From positions 1-54,179 of the forward strand of contig JBNARO010000011.1 in assembly GCA_049718665.1 (NCBI GenBank): a stretch of DNA of 54,179 nt, given 5' to 3'. Made by a program: the position numbers and the translations under genes. Of this stretch, positions 9,328 to 17,665 are shown piece by piece. Source of the stretch: NZ13-RE01 sp049718665. GTDB lineage: Bacteria; Dictyoglomota; Dictyoglomia; Dictyoglomales; Dictyoglomaceae. Within the stretch, counting starts at the first letter, position 1; each line of letters begins with the position of its first letter. The notes under the pieces were generated by a model. The model did not search any database, was not told the origin of the DNA, and worked only from the letters and a program-made list of their open reading frames with translations.

Positions 9328-10153
9328 ACTCTTCAATTAAATTGCTTAGTTCAATGTATTTTTCTAAGGATAAATTCTCTGCTCTCTCTTTAAAATTTAT
9401 ATTTAACCTTTCAAAAACTTCTCTCCATGGAAGATTAGGAAATTCTTTTTTTAAATTATTTAGCAAATATTTTCTTCTATACTTAAAGGAGGATTTTATA
9501 AGATTAAAAAATAAAGAGAGATTTTTTATTCTTTCAAACTTTGGAGAATATTTAAACTTCAATAAAAGAGAATCTACCTCTGGAATAGGAAAGAAAAAAT
9601 GAGAAGGAACAGAACAGACCACTTCTACCTCATATGTTAACTCTAATAGAATGGATAAGGGGCTAAATTTTTTGCTTCCTGGCTTTGATGTGATCCTTTC
9701 TGCCATTTCTTTTTGAAGCATAAGGACCATTAAATCAGCATATGGTCCTTTTTTTAAATATTCTCCAAGAAAGGTTCCAGATATATAATAGGGTAAATTT
9801 CCAAAAATTTTATAAGGAGGAGCTATAAGTGAAGCCAAATTTATCTTTAAAATGTCCCCTATTATTATTTCCACATTATTAAAGTTTCTTGTATTTTCCC
9901 TTAAAATTTTCTCAAATCTTTTGTCTATTTCAACAGCAATTACTTTTTTTGAATATTTTGCTAACTCTACAGTCAATGTTCCAAATCCTGCTCCTATTTC
10001 TAATATTACATCAGACTCTTTTATCTCCCCAGAAAATAATATCTCTTCTATAATATTTTTGTTAACTAAGAAATTTTGTCCTAAGTTTTTTTTCAAAAAA
10101 ATATTATTTTTCTTGAGAATATTAATTAAGGTTTCTTTATCTGTCAAATTCAT
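9302..10153 (-). CDS. ksgA: 16S rRNA dimethyladenosine transferase
   Basis: RsmA/KsgA, which dimethylates two adjacent adenosines in the 3' hairpin of 16S rRNA late in small-subunit assembly. The N-terminal KKNLGQNFLVNK, SAM loop LEIGAGFGTLTVELA, the acidic EID after strand 2 and the adenine-pocket motif GNLPYYISG are all present. Its length of 283 aa is typical. It is one base downstream of the 3D-domain protein gene and overlaps ispE. The gene order wall protein - ksgA - ispE resembles the B. subtilis yabE-rnmV-ksgA-...-ispE region, with rnmV missing here. Confidence 0.96.
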   Translation of the reverse strand: MNLTDKETLINILKKNNIFLKKNLGQNFLVNKNIIEEILFSGEIKESDVILEIGAGFGTLTVELAKYSKKVIAVEIDKRFEKILRENTRNFNNVEIIIGDILKINLASLIAPPYKIFGNLPYYISGTFLGEYLKKGPYADLMVLMLQKEMAERITSKPGSKKFSPLSILLELTYEVEVVCSVPSHFFFPIPEVDSLLLKFKYSPKFERIKNLSLFFNLIKSSFKYRRKYLLNNLKKEFPNLPWREVFERLNINFKERAENLSLEKYIELSNLIEEYDKNSLLR

Positions 10154-10154
10154 T

Positions 10155-11000
10155 TCAATTAATTCTTTCTAATATGTAAACTGCTACCTTTCTTTTCCCA
10201 AAATTCAAAACCTCTCTTCTTGAGGGGTAAAGAAGATCAATCTTGTATCCTTTGATGGCTCCTCCAGTATCTCCTGCAATAGCAAAACCATATTTTGGAA
10301 TATATAAAGGTGTTTTCAATGGGATTACTCTTGGATCTACCGCTATTATTCCTTTTTCTGCTTTCCATCCAAGAGCGGTTACATCATCTACCCCCCCTCC
10401 TTCCCATGGGTGGTATGCAGTAGCAGTCATAGTTAACAATTTTTTTGATCTAAAAGTTGCAGATCTAATTTTAAGATTTTTCAAAATAGGAGTTGATATT
10501 TCAAAGATAATTGGTTCTTTTTTGACTAAGACTTTACTACTTTTTAAAACTTTCTTTTCTAATTTTCCATTAACATATAATAAATACCATTCTTCTTCAA
10601 TTTTACCTTCTTTTCCTCTTTCTCTCATAGTTTCTTTATAAATCTTCCCATATTCGACTTTAAAAATTACTTCTGGTTTTTCTGTAACATATTTTTTTAT
10701 GATTTTTTCTTCTACTCTATCTATCTTTATTGTTTTCACATATGGAGTAATAGGGGTTCTGGGAGGAGGAGTTATTCTATCCTTTTTGTTTATTTTTATA
10801 TTTCTTTCTTTAATCACTTCCCAAACAAAAGTTGCTTTTGTCTTAATCTTTATAGGTTTTTTATTTCCATCTATAATTACTATTTCTTGAGGAGCCTTTA
10901 TCAACCTTGAGGGATCAAAACAAAATTTACTAAGTGTTCCTTTACTATTTCCTACTAAGAAATTGATGGTTAATATTACCAATAAAATCTTTCTCCTCAT
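10155..11000 (-). CDS. Secreted G5/3D-domain cell-wall protein (YabE-like)
   Basis: A 281-residue exported protein. Residues 1-21 form a signal peptide (MRRKILLVILTINFLVG). Next comes a DUF348-like segment (IKIKTKATFVWEVIKE), then a G5-like region at roughly 90-165, and a C-terminal 3D domain from about 190 (TATAYHPWEGGGVDD through IDLLYPS). The three aspartates that name the 3D fold are in AVDP, AGDTGG and KIDLLYPS; this fold is shared with MltA-type lytic transglycosylases. It is probably a peptidoglycan-cleaving or wall-binding protein, related to YabE/Rpf-type enzymes. Its first four bases overlap the tyrS stop (ATGA), so it is translated from the same message. The enzymatic activity is inferred. 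Confidence 0.85.
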   Translation of the reverse strand: MRRKILLVILTINFLVGNSKGTLSKFCFDPSRLIKAPQEIVIIDGNKKPIKIKTKATFVWEVIKERNIKINKKDRITPPPRTPITPYVKTIKIDRVEEKIIKKYVTEKPEVIFKVEYGKIYKETMRERGKEGKIEEEWYLLYVNGKLEKKVLKSSKVLVKKEPIIFEISTPILKNLKIRSATFRSKKLLTMTATAYHPWEGGGVDDVTALGWKAEKGIIAVDPRVIPLKTPLYIPKYGFAIAGDTGGAIKGYKIDLLYPSRREVLNFGKRKVAVYILERIN

Positions 11001-12211
11001 TGTGGTATAATTTTTCTAAAAAAGTGTTTTCCAACTCTTAATATTATAGGTTTCTCTATTTCTATTTCTAAATTAGAGTCTAAAATCTTTTTACCATCAA
11101 TTTCTACTGCTCCCTGGGATATCAATCTTCTTGCCTCACTATTACTTTTTACTGCTCCTACGAGATTTAAAAGTCTTACGATCCAGACTTTTTTCTCATT
11201 TAAAACATACTCTTCTACATTTTCAGGTAATTCCTTCTGTCTAAAGATCCTTTCAAATTCCTCTTCTGCTTTTTTACTTTCCTCTTCTCCATGATACATT
11301 CTTACAATTTCCCTTGCCAGTCTTGCCTTTATATCTCGAGGATGTAAAATACCCTCTCTCAATCCCTTTTCTATTTCTTCAATTTCTTTTTTGGGTAAAT
11401 CTGTTGCTAATTGGAAATATCTTATTATTAACTCGTCAGGTATTGACATAACTTTTCCATACATATTATTAGGAGATTCTGTAAGTCCAATATAGTTTCC
11501 AAGACTCTTACTCATTTTTTGTTTTCCATCAAGACCTTCTAAAATTGGCATAAGCATAGCAACTTGAGGTTCTTGTCCAAACTCTTTCTGAATTTCTCTT
11601 CCTACTAAAAGGTTAAATTTTTGATCTGTTCCTCCTAACTCAATATCTGCCTTTATAGCTACAGAATCGTAGGCTTGTAATAGGGGATATAAAATTTCAT
11701 GAAGAAATATGGGCTTATTTTCTTTAAATCTTAATGCAAAATCATCCCTTTCCAAGATTCTCGCTACAGTATATTTAGAAAGAAGATTTATTACATCCTC
11801 CAATTTCATTTTTCCAAACCATTCTTCTTGGTATCTAATTTCTGCCTTAGATATATCCAAAATTTTCCCTACCTGTTCCTGATATGTTAATGCATTTTTC
11901 CTGACTTGTTCAGGAGATAAAGGCTTTCTTGTTTCAGATCTTCCAGATGGATCTCCAATTCTTGCAGTAAAATCACCAATTATAAAAATTACTTGATGTC
12001 CTAGTTCTTGAAATTGTCTCATCTTTCTTAAAACTACAGCATGTCCTAAATGTAAATCTGGGGCAGAAGGATCTGCTCCTAATTTTACTCTTAGAGGTCT
12101 TTTCTCTTCTCTTGCTTTTCGCAGTTTTTCTTCTAATCCATTCTCAGGTATTACTTCCACAGTATTATCCATTAATATTGAAAGTTCTTCCTCTATACTT
12201 ATACTCTTCAT
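10997..12211 (-). CDS. tyrS: Tyrosyl-tRNA synthetase
   Basis: Class I aminoacyl-tRNA synthetase charging tRNA-Tyr. The HIGH motif is HLGH at residues 54-57, KMSKS is exact (QKMSKSLGNYIG), and GGTDQKFNLLVGRE is a tyrosine-pocket landmark. The C-terminal S4 RNA-binding domain runs from about residue 340 (ARRLISQGAVEIDGKKI). Its 404 residues and sequence style fit the TyrZ-like subgroup, which differs from the B. subtilis TyrS type. It overlaps queT by four bases and the 3D-protein gene by four. No T-box leader is present, because it is the second gene after a short leader. Confidence 0.96.
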   Translation of the reverse strand: MKSISIEEELSILMDNTVEVIPENGLEEKLRKAREEKRPLRVKLGADPSAPDLHLGHAVVLRKMRQFQELGHQVIFIIGDFTARIGDPSGRSETRKPLSPEQVRKNALTYQEQVGKILDISKAEIRYQEEWFGKMKLEDVINLLSKYTVARILERDDFALRFKENKPIFLHEILYPLLQAYDSVAIKADIELGGTDQKFNLLVGREIQKEFGQEPQVAMLMPILEGLDGKQKMSKSLGNYIGLTESPNNMYGKVMSIPDELIIRYFQLATDLPKKEIEEIEKGLREGILHPRDIKARLAREIVRMYHGEEESKKAEEEFERIFRQKELPENVEEYVLNEKKVWIVRLLNLVGAVKSNSEARRLISQGAVEIDGKKILDSNLEIEIEKPIILRVGKHFFRKIIPQ

Positions 12212-12693
12212 TTTCTTACTCCTACCCCCAAAATTTTCTCTTTAATGTATGGATTTCTATCAATATAAATTAAGATAGGAAGACCAATCAAATAAGTTAC
12301 CACCGCTTCTCCTATAGCAATATAAAGAACATTTAACCAATAAGGAAGTTTAAAGAAAACATGAAGATATAGACTTACACCAAGAGCGTTTACTACAATG
12401 GGAGGAATAGGAGCTAAATATATCTTTGGCATTTTATATGTTAAATATCCCGCAATTAAAGTGAAAAGACTTCCAAAGATAACATCGATCCATCCTGTAG
12501 GACTGAAAAAATTTGCTATGAAACATCCTATAAATAATCCTATAATAGATATGGGATCTATGAAAGGAAATACTGTAAGAAATTCTGATATTCTAAATTG
12601 TATGGGACCATAACTTATGGCACTAAAAATTAAGGTCAAAGCAATGTATATGCTAGCATATATTGCTATTCTTGTTAAATTTCTTGTAGACAC
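12208..12693 (-). CDS. queT: QueT-like ECF transporter S component (queuosine precursor uptake)
   Basis: A 161-residue hydrophobic protein with about five membrane helices, beginning RNLTRIAIYASIYIALTLIF and containing YGPIQFRISEFLTVFPF and NFFSPTGWIDVIFGSL, landmarks of the QueT (DUF988) family. These are substrate-binding components of energy-coupling-factor transporters thought to import queuine or preQ1. The start is GTG, with AAAGGAGG seven bases upstream. A good promoter lies in the 84-bp gap upstream. The ECF energizing module is not in this window. Substrate is inferred from the family. Pairing with tyrS fits loosely, since tRNA-Tyr is one of the queuosine-bearing tRNAs. Confidence 0.85.
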   Translation of the reverse strand: MSTRNLTRIAIYASIYIALTLIFSAISYGPIQFRISEFLTVFPFIDPISIIGLFIGCFIANFFSPTGWIDVIFGSLFTLIAGYLTYKMPKIYLAPIPPIVVNALGVSLYLHVFFKLPYWLNVLYIAIGEAVVTYLIGLPILIYIDRNPYIKEKILGVGVRK

Positions 12694-12730
12694 TTATTCG
12701 CCTCCTTTATAAATTTAATATAATTTTAAT

Positions 12731-12759
12731 ATTTTATCATTTTTAAAAGAATTTTTCAA
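12731..12759 (-). promoter_or_regulatory. Promoter of queT-tyrS operon
   Basis: Read on the minus strand: -35 TTGAAA at 12759-12754, a 17-bp spacer, and -10 TAAAAT at 12736-12731, preceded by TGA in the extended -10 position. Transcription would start near 12724 and give a leader of about 30 bases ending in AAAGGAGG. No aptamer fits in that leader. Confidence 0.6.
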
Positions 12760-12777
12760 CCTACTTATAATAGTCCC

Positions 12778-13329
12778 TTATAAATTTAATTCATGAGAAA
12801 TACTTTTCATCGCGTCCAAACCTATACTTATAAATTCATTCAAGCTTAGACCAAATTCCTCACAAGATTTTATTTGCTCCCGGTTAGCTCCTCTTGCAAA
12901 ACTTTTCTCTTTAAACCTTTTAAGGATAAATTCTGTGTCTAAGGGGGCTAATTTTTTATCAGGATGAACCAATGCAGAAGCAACAATTAATCCTGTAAGA
13001 GGATCTACAGCATATAATGCTTTCGCTAATAAAGTATCTCTGGGAAGCCCATGGATCTCATTGTGGGATTTAATAGCAGAAATAACCTCCTTAGGTAAAT
13101 TATAAGGTCTTAATATTTCTTCGGATAAAAGACTATGCTTTTCAGGTTGTTTTTCTGTAAGTTCATAATCAATATCATGGAGTAAACCTGTTAACCCCCA
13201 AATTTCTTCATCTTCTTTAAAATATCTTGCAAGAGCTCTCATGATGGCTTCTACTGCTAACATATGTTTCAATAGATTATTGTTTTTAATATAATTTTTA
13301 ACTAATTCTAAAGCCTCTTTTCTTGTCAT
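12778..13329 (-). CDS. HD-domain metal-dependent phosphohydrolase
   Basis: A 183-residue HD-superfamily protein. The first metal histidine is in LLKHMLAVEAIMRAL, the HD pair is in GLLHDIDYE, and later ligands are in KHSLLSEEIL, AIKSHNE and YAVDPLTG, the usual order H...HD...H...H...D. Such proteins hydrolyse phosphate esters or nucleotides, but the substrate is not identifiable. It is the last gene of the argS-MBL-HD group, 18 bases behind the MBL gene. Its stop is followed by the queT promoter region. Confidence 0.8.
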   Translation of the reverse strand: MTRKEALELVKNYIKNNNLLKHMLAVEAIMRALARYFKEDEEIWGLTGLLHDIDYELTEKQPEKHSLLSEEILRPYNLPKEVISAIKSHNEIHGLPRDTLLAKALYAVDPLTGLIVASALVHPDKKLAPLDTEFILKRFKEKSFARGANREQIKSCEEFGLSLNEFISIGLDAMKSISHELNL

Positions 13330-13347
13330 TTCGCCCTCCTTAAAAAT

Positions 13348-13986
13348 TTAATATGATAAAACCCATACTTCTGTGGACGTAGGTAAATTCTCTTTAGTAA
13401 TCTCTATTTCTTTTTCTGAATATCTTTTAACAGGATACTTTACAAGGGAAAGAAAATTATCTACAGTTGCCAAATCAAACTTTAAATGGGAGGTCTTATA
13501 ATGCATAGGAATTACAATTTTGGGATTAACCTTTTCTATTATTTCTACTGCCTGTTTTGCATCCACAGTATAAACTCCTCCCACTGGAATGCAAAGAATA
13601 TCTATTTCCCCTAATTTTTCCATGTTTTCCTTTGTTAAAATATGACCTAAATCTCCTAAATGGGCAATAATTAACCCATCTATTGAAAAAACGAAGATAT
13701 AGTTTTCCCCCCGCTTAGAACCTAAGGATTCATCATGGTAAGAACTTATACTTTTAATTTTTATCCCCAACTCTTCTTTCTCTACTTTTCCTTTTAAAGT
13801 CGTAAATTTTCCTTTTAAAAGACTTACTGCATTGTGGTCAAAATGTTCATGACTTATAGTAACAATATTAGGCTCTACCTCAGGAATAGGGTACCCTACA
13901 GATTTATCAAAGGGATCTGTCAGAATTTTTATTCCGTCTTTACTTGTAAATAAGAAACAGGCATGTCCATACCATCTTACTTTCAT
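13348..13986 (-). CDS. MBL-fold metal-dependent hydrolase (UPF0173-like)
   Basis: A 212-residue metallo-beta-lactamase-fold protein of the short UlaG/UPF0173 type. It starts MKVRWYGHACFLF, followed by the metal motif SHEHFDHNAV, then IAHLGDLGH and VIPMHYKT, which supply the remaining ligands. Members are found next to housekeeping genes in many bacteria, and their substrates are mostly unassigned. It follows argS by 16 bases and precedes the HD hydrolase by 18, so the three are probably one message. No signal peptide. Confidence 0.85.
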   Translation of the reverse strand: MKVRWYGHACFLFTSKDGIKILTDPFDKSVGYPIPEVEPNIVTISHEHFDHNAVSLLKGKFTTLKGKVEKEELGIKIKSISSYHDESLGSKRGENYIFVFSIDGLIIAHLGDLGHILTKENMEKLGEIDILCIPVGGVYTVDAKQAVEIIEKVNPKIVIPMHYKTSHLKFDLATVDNFLSLVKYPVKRYSEKEIEITKENLPTSTEVWVLSY

Positions 13987-14002
13987 TTTTTATTCCTCCT
14001 TT

Positions 14003-15655
14003 TTACATTTTTTCTGGAGAGGAAACTCCTAAAATACTTAACCCATCTTTAATAATTATTCTAACACTGTCTACCAAATTGAGCCTTGCTAATGTTAAAT
14101 CTTTATTTTCTGACAATACTCTACAAGAGTCATAAAAGGCATGAAAGGCTGTAGCGAGATTTAAAAGGTAATGCGGCAGGAGATGTATCTCTAAAGTCCG
14201 TGTTATATCTCTTAATCTTTCTGGATATCTCATAAGAATAAGTAGAAGCTCTTTTTCTTTTTCAGTCTTTAATAAATTTAAATTTGCCAAATCTAAATCT
14301 TTTAAATCTATTCCTCTTTCTTCTGCCTGTCTTAATATACTACAACAACGAGCATGAGCATATTGAACGTAGTATACAGGATTATCTAAGGTTTGTTTTT
14401 GAGCTAATTCAATATCAAAATCCAACTGACTTTCCGCACTTCTTAATAAAAAGAAAAATCTTATAGGGTCCTTCCCCACCTCCTCCTGTACCTCTTCTAA
14501 GGTTATGAAATCTCCTGTCCTTTTAGAGATTTTCACCTCTTCTTTTCCTCGAAGCAATCTTACCATCTGGACTAAGATTACCTCTAAAATATCAGAAGAA
14601 TACCCAAGAGCTTGCAAAGACCCCTTCATCCTTTGAACATGAGCATGATGGTCTGCGCCCCATACATCTATTATCCAATCAAATCCTCTTTCAATTTTAT
14701 TTAAATGATAAGCAATATCTGCTAAAAAATAAGTAGGAGATCCGTCACTTTTTATTAAAACTCTATCTTTTTCGTCTCCAAATTTTGTTGATGAAAACCA
14801 TATGGCGGAATCTTTTTTATAAATATATCCATTTCTTTCAAGAATTTCTAATACTTCTTTTAACTTCCCTTCTTTATGTAAAGTTCTTTCACTGAACCAA
14901 CAATCATATTCTACCCCAAAGTTATAAAGAGTTTCTTTAATATTTTCTAACATCTTTTTGAGAGCATATTCTTTAAAGAATTCTTTTTTTTCTTTTTCAT
15001 CCATTTTATCAATCTTGTCTTTTTTCTCTAATAATTCCCTGGCTAAATCCTTTAAATATTCTCCCCTATATCCCTCTTTTGGGAATTCACATTCCATTCC
15101 TTGTAATTCTAAATATCTTGCATATAAGGATTCTCCTAATAGATCTATTTGATTTCCAGCGTCATTTATGTAAAACTCCTTTTCAACTTTCCAACCTACT
15201 CTTTTAAAAAGATTCGCTAAGGAATCCCCAATTACTACTCCTCGAGCATGAGCAATATGCATGGGTCCTGTAGGATTAATACTTCCAAATTCTACTTGTA
15301 TCTTCTTATGACTCTCAGGGATTCTCACAAAGTTATCTAAATCTTTTCTAATGTAATTTATAATCTCTAAAAGAGTTTTGTGAGAAACAAAGAAATTTAT
15401 AAAACCAGGTCCTGCAATCTCAATTTTTTCAAAAATATCTTTCGTTGACAGATTGTCAACTAATTCCTGTGCTACTTCACGAGGAGGTTTTTTGTTTTTC
15501 TGAGCTATTAACAATGGAATAGGAGTAGCATAATCTCCAAATTCCTTTTGTTTTGGAACCTCGATTATAATATCTATCTCGTCAACATTCAGTTCTCTTT
15601 TCTTTAACTTTAAAAGAGCATCTTCTAATATTTTTTGAATCTTCTCTCTTATCAT
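14003..15655 (-). CDS. argS: Arginyl-tRNA synthetase
   Basis: Class I synthetase charging tRNA-Arg. The signature NPTGPMHIAHARGVVIGDSL carries the HIGH equivalent (HIAH). The KMSKS equivalent is KISKRTGDFITLEE. The N-terminal Add-1 domain (GDYATPIPLLIA) and the C-terminal DALR anticodon-binding domain (LLPHYLLNLATAFHAFYDSC) are complete, for 550 residues in total. It is the first gene of the minus-strand cluster and is divergent from uvrC. A TTGCTT-17-TATATT promoter lies about 50 bases upstream. No T-box leader is seen. Confidence 0.97.
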   Translation of the reverse strand: MIREKIQKILEDALLKLKKRELNVDEIDIIIEVPKQKEFGDYATPIPLLIAQKNKKPPREVAQELVDNLSTKDIFEKIEIAGPGFINFFVSHKTLLEIINYIRKDLDNFVRIPESHKKIQVEFGSINPTGPMHIAHARGVVIGDSLANLFKRVGWKVEKEFYINDAGNQIDLLGESLYARYLELQGMECEFPKEGYRGEYLKDLARELLEKKDKIDKMDEKEKKEFFKEYALKKMLENIKETLYNFGVEYDCWFSERTLHKEGKLKEVLEILERNGYIYKKDSAIWFSSTKFGDEKDRVLIKSDGSPTYFLADIAYHLNKIERGFDWIIDVWGADHHAHVQRMKGSLQALGYSSDILEVILVQMVRLLRGKEEVKISKRTGDFITLEEVQEEVGKDPIRFFFLLRSAESQLDFDIELAQKQTLDNPVYYVQYAHARCCSILRQAEERGIDLKDLDLANLNLLKTEKEKELLLILMRYPERLRDITRTLEIHLLPHYLLNLATAFHAFYDSCRVLSENKDLTLARLNLVDSVRIIIKDGLSILGVSSPEKM

Positions 15656-15705
15656 CTCAAACTCTCCTTATTTTTTATAAGTAATTCTTTTTAAATTTTA
15701 TTTAA

Positions 15706-15734
15706 AATATACCCCAGAAATCTTCTGAAAGCAA
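15706..15734 (-). promoter_or_regulatory. Candidate promoter of argS operon
   Basis: Minus-strand -35 TTGCTT at 15734-15729, spacer 17 bp, -10 TATATT at 15711-15706. The spacer contains a short inverted repeat (CAGAA...TTCTG, 15715-15727). The leader would be about 45 bases and ends with AAGGAGAG before the argS ATG. Confidence 0.45.
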
Positions 15735-15764
15735 TAAGGAGAGGATGTTCAAAAATTGGGTTTC

Positions 15765-15793
15765 TTGACTTTTGCTTTTGACGTATATAAAAT
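15765..15793 (+). promoter_or_regulatory. Promoter of uvrC
   Basis: The -35 TTGACT at 15765-15770, 17-bp spacer and -10 TAAAAT at 15788-15793 make a near-consensus promoter. The predicted start of transcription is about 15800, only some five bases before the chosen uvrC ATG at 15805, which implies an almost leaderless message. Confidence 0.55.
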
Positions 15794-15804
15794 TTAAGCA
15801 AAAA

Positions 15805-17595
15805 ATGATAGAAAAAATAGCAAATAATTTATATGAAAAAGCAAATTTACTCCCAGAGGCACCTGGTGTATATCTCTTTAAAGATGCCCAAGGGAAAATT
15901 ATTTATATTGGGAAATCAAAGTCTTTAAGGAAGAGAGTTCTTTCTTATTTTAAAGAGGATTCATCTAAAAATATACTTCTTCTTAGAAAGGCTGAGGATT
16001 TGGATTATATAATTACAGATTCTGAGACAGAAGCTTTTATATTAGAAGCTATTCTTATAAAAAAACATAGACCTATCTTTAATGTTCAGCTGAGAGATGA
16101 TAAGCAATATCCTTTATTAAAATTAACATTAAATGAACCTTTCCCTCGGTTAATAATGGCAAGAAGGATTGAAGAAGATTCTGCAAGATATTTTGGACCT
16201 TTCCCTCAGAGTAGCACTGTAAGAGAAACTATTTCCTTGGTGAAAAAGATTTTTAATCTTAGGAGTTGCTCCTGGGATCTACCAAAAAGAGCCCCTAAAA
16301 GACCGTGTATTTATTATGATCTTAAAAGATGTTCTGCCCCATGTCAGGGATATCTCTCTCAAGAAGAATATAGAAAAATTGTTAATGAAGTCCTTCTGTT
16401 CTTAGAAGGGAAATATCAGGAGCTAATAGATAACTTAATAGAAAAGATGAATCTTGCAGTTTCAAATTTAGAATTTGAGAAGGCTATAAAATATAGAGAT
16501 CAGATAAAATATCTTCAAAATCTTGGTGAAAAACAAAAGATTGTCTCCTTTAATAAAGAAGATAAAGATCTTATTCAACTTTATGTGGAAGAAGATATAG
16601 CAAAAGTTCTTATATATTTAATAAGAGATGGGAAATTGATAGAGAAAAGGATACATACTTTAAAAATTCCATTAGCTTATGATAAAAAAGAAATATTATC
16701 GGGTTTTTTGACCCAATATTATTCTCAAAGAGAAATCCCTGATATAGTAATTGTTCCTGTAGATTTAGACGAAGAGAAAATTGAGATAGAAGAATTTTTA
16801 TCAAAAAGGAAGGGTTATAAAGTTTCTATAAGAGAGCCTCAAGGAGAAGAAGTAGATTTATTAGATATGGCATTAAAAGACTTAAATATTATTGAAATAA
16901 AAAAGGATAAAATATGGAATGAATTGTTAGAGCTTCAAAAGGTATTTAATTTAGAAAATATTCCATTATGGATAGAAGGTTATGATGTATCAAATCTTCA
17001 AGGGAAAGAAGCGGTTGGTTCTCGAGTAGTTTTCTATAAAGGACTACCTTATAAAGAAAAATACAGGAGATATAAAATTAAATTTGTTTCGGAAGAGCCT
17101 AATGATTATTTGATGCTTCAAGAGATAATGGAAAGAAGGCTTAAAGATACCGAAGATGAAATTTCTGATATTATTTTAATAGATGGAGGGAAGGGACAAC
17201 TTAATGCGGTTCTGGAAGTATTTGAAAGATTAAATATAAAGCCAAAGCTTATAATAGCTTTAGCTAAAAAGGAGGAAGAAATTTATATTCCAAATAGGAG
17301 CGAACCATTTAAATTAAACAAAGATTCTCCTGCCCTTCATCTTTTACAAAGAGTGAGAGACGAGGCTCATAGGTTTGCTTTAAGTTATCATAGAAAATTA
17401 AGAACAAAGAAAATTGTGGACAGTAAAATTTTGAATATACCTGGGGTAGGAAAGAAAAGATTAAGGATTTTATTGGAAAAATTTAATTCCCTTGATGAGA
17501 TAAAAAAAGCACCAAAAGAAGAATTTTTAAATATACCTGGAATTCCGAAGAAGTTAGGAGAAAGGATTTATCAATATCTTCATGATCAAAGCTAA
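15805..17595 (+). CDS. uvrC: Excinuclease ABC subunit C
   Basis: Nuclease of bacterial nucleotide-excision repair, cutting both sides of a lesion with UvrAB. The GIY-YIG domain is at the start (GVYLFKD, then IYIGKSKSLRKRVLSYF). A cysteine cluster (RSCSW, RPCIYY, RCSAPC, about 150-180) matches the [4Fe-4S] site described in UvrC. The UVR motif FEKAIKYRDQIKYLQ, the RNase H-like nuclease (IEGYDVSNLQGKEAVGS, IDGGKGQLNA) and C-terminal helix-hairpin-helices (IPGVGKKRLRILLEKF) follow. I use the ATG at 15805 (596 aa). The in-frame TTG at 15772 lies inside the promoter spacer, so it should not be transcribed from there. No Shine-Dalgarno is visible before 15805. Confidence 0.95.
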   Translation: MIEKIANNLYEKANLLPEAPGVYLFKDAQGKIIYIGKSKSLRKRVLSYFKEDSSKNILLLRKAEDLDYIITDSETEAFILEAILIKKHRPIFNVQLRDDKQYPLLKLTLNEPFPRLIMARRIEEDSARYFGPFPQSSTVRETISLVKKIFNLRSCSWDLPKRAPKRPCIYYDLKRCSAPCQGYLSQEEYRKIVNEVLLFLEGKYQELIDNLIEKMNLAVSNLEFEKAIKYRDQIKYLQNLGEKQKIVSFNKEDKDLIQLYVEEDIAKVLIYLIRDGKLIEKRIHTLKIPLAYDKKEILSGFLTQYYSQREIPDIVIVPVDLDEEKIEIEEFLSKRKGYKVSIREPQGEEVDLLDMALKDLNIIEIKKDKIWNELLELQKVFNLENIPLWIEGYDVSNLQGKEAVGSRVVFYKGLPYKEKYRRYKIKFVSEEPNDYLMLQEIMERRLKDTEDEISDIILIDGGKGQLNAVLEVFERLNIKPKLIIALAKKEEEIYIPNRSEPFKLNKDSPALHLLQRVRDEAHRFALSYHRKLRTKKIVDSKILNIPGVGKKRLRILLEKFNSLDEIKKAPKEEFLNIPGIPKKLGERIYQYLHDQS

Positions 17596-17604
17596 AAAAA
17601 TTTT

Positions 17605-17642
17605 TTGACAAAATTAAATAAAAGGAGTATATGGTGTATAAT
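17605..17642 (+). promoter_or_regulatory. Promoter region of pdxS operon
   Basis: A perfect -35 TTGACA at 17605-17610 is followed after 17 bp by TATATG (17628-17633), and a perfect TATAAT is at 17637-17642 but 26 bp away. The first pair is the likelier promoter. An AGAAAGGAGG ribosome site precedes the pdxS ATG. Confidence 0.5.
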
Positions 17643-17665
17643 CAAATTAGAAAGGAGGTAATTTT

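Noticed and set aside
12694..12777. preQ1 riboswitch before the queT-like gene
   Set aside because: Read by hand on the minus strand: no conserved aptamer bases, and the leader after the predicted start is too short.
15656..15771. T-box leader for argS
   Set aside because: No long structured leader or T-box motif; the region holds a simple promoter pair only. Same for tyrS and trpS.
15772..15804. TTG start of uvrC at 15772
   Set aside because: It lies in the promoter spacer and adds residues not seen in UvrC; the ATG at 15805 gives the family N-terminus.
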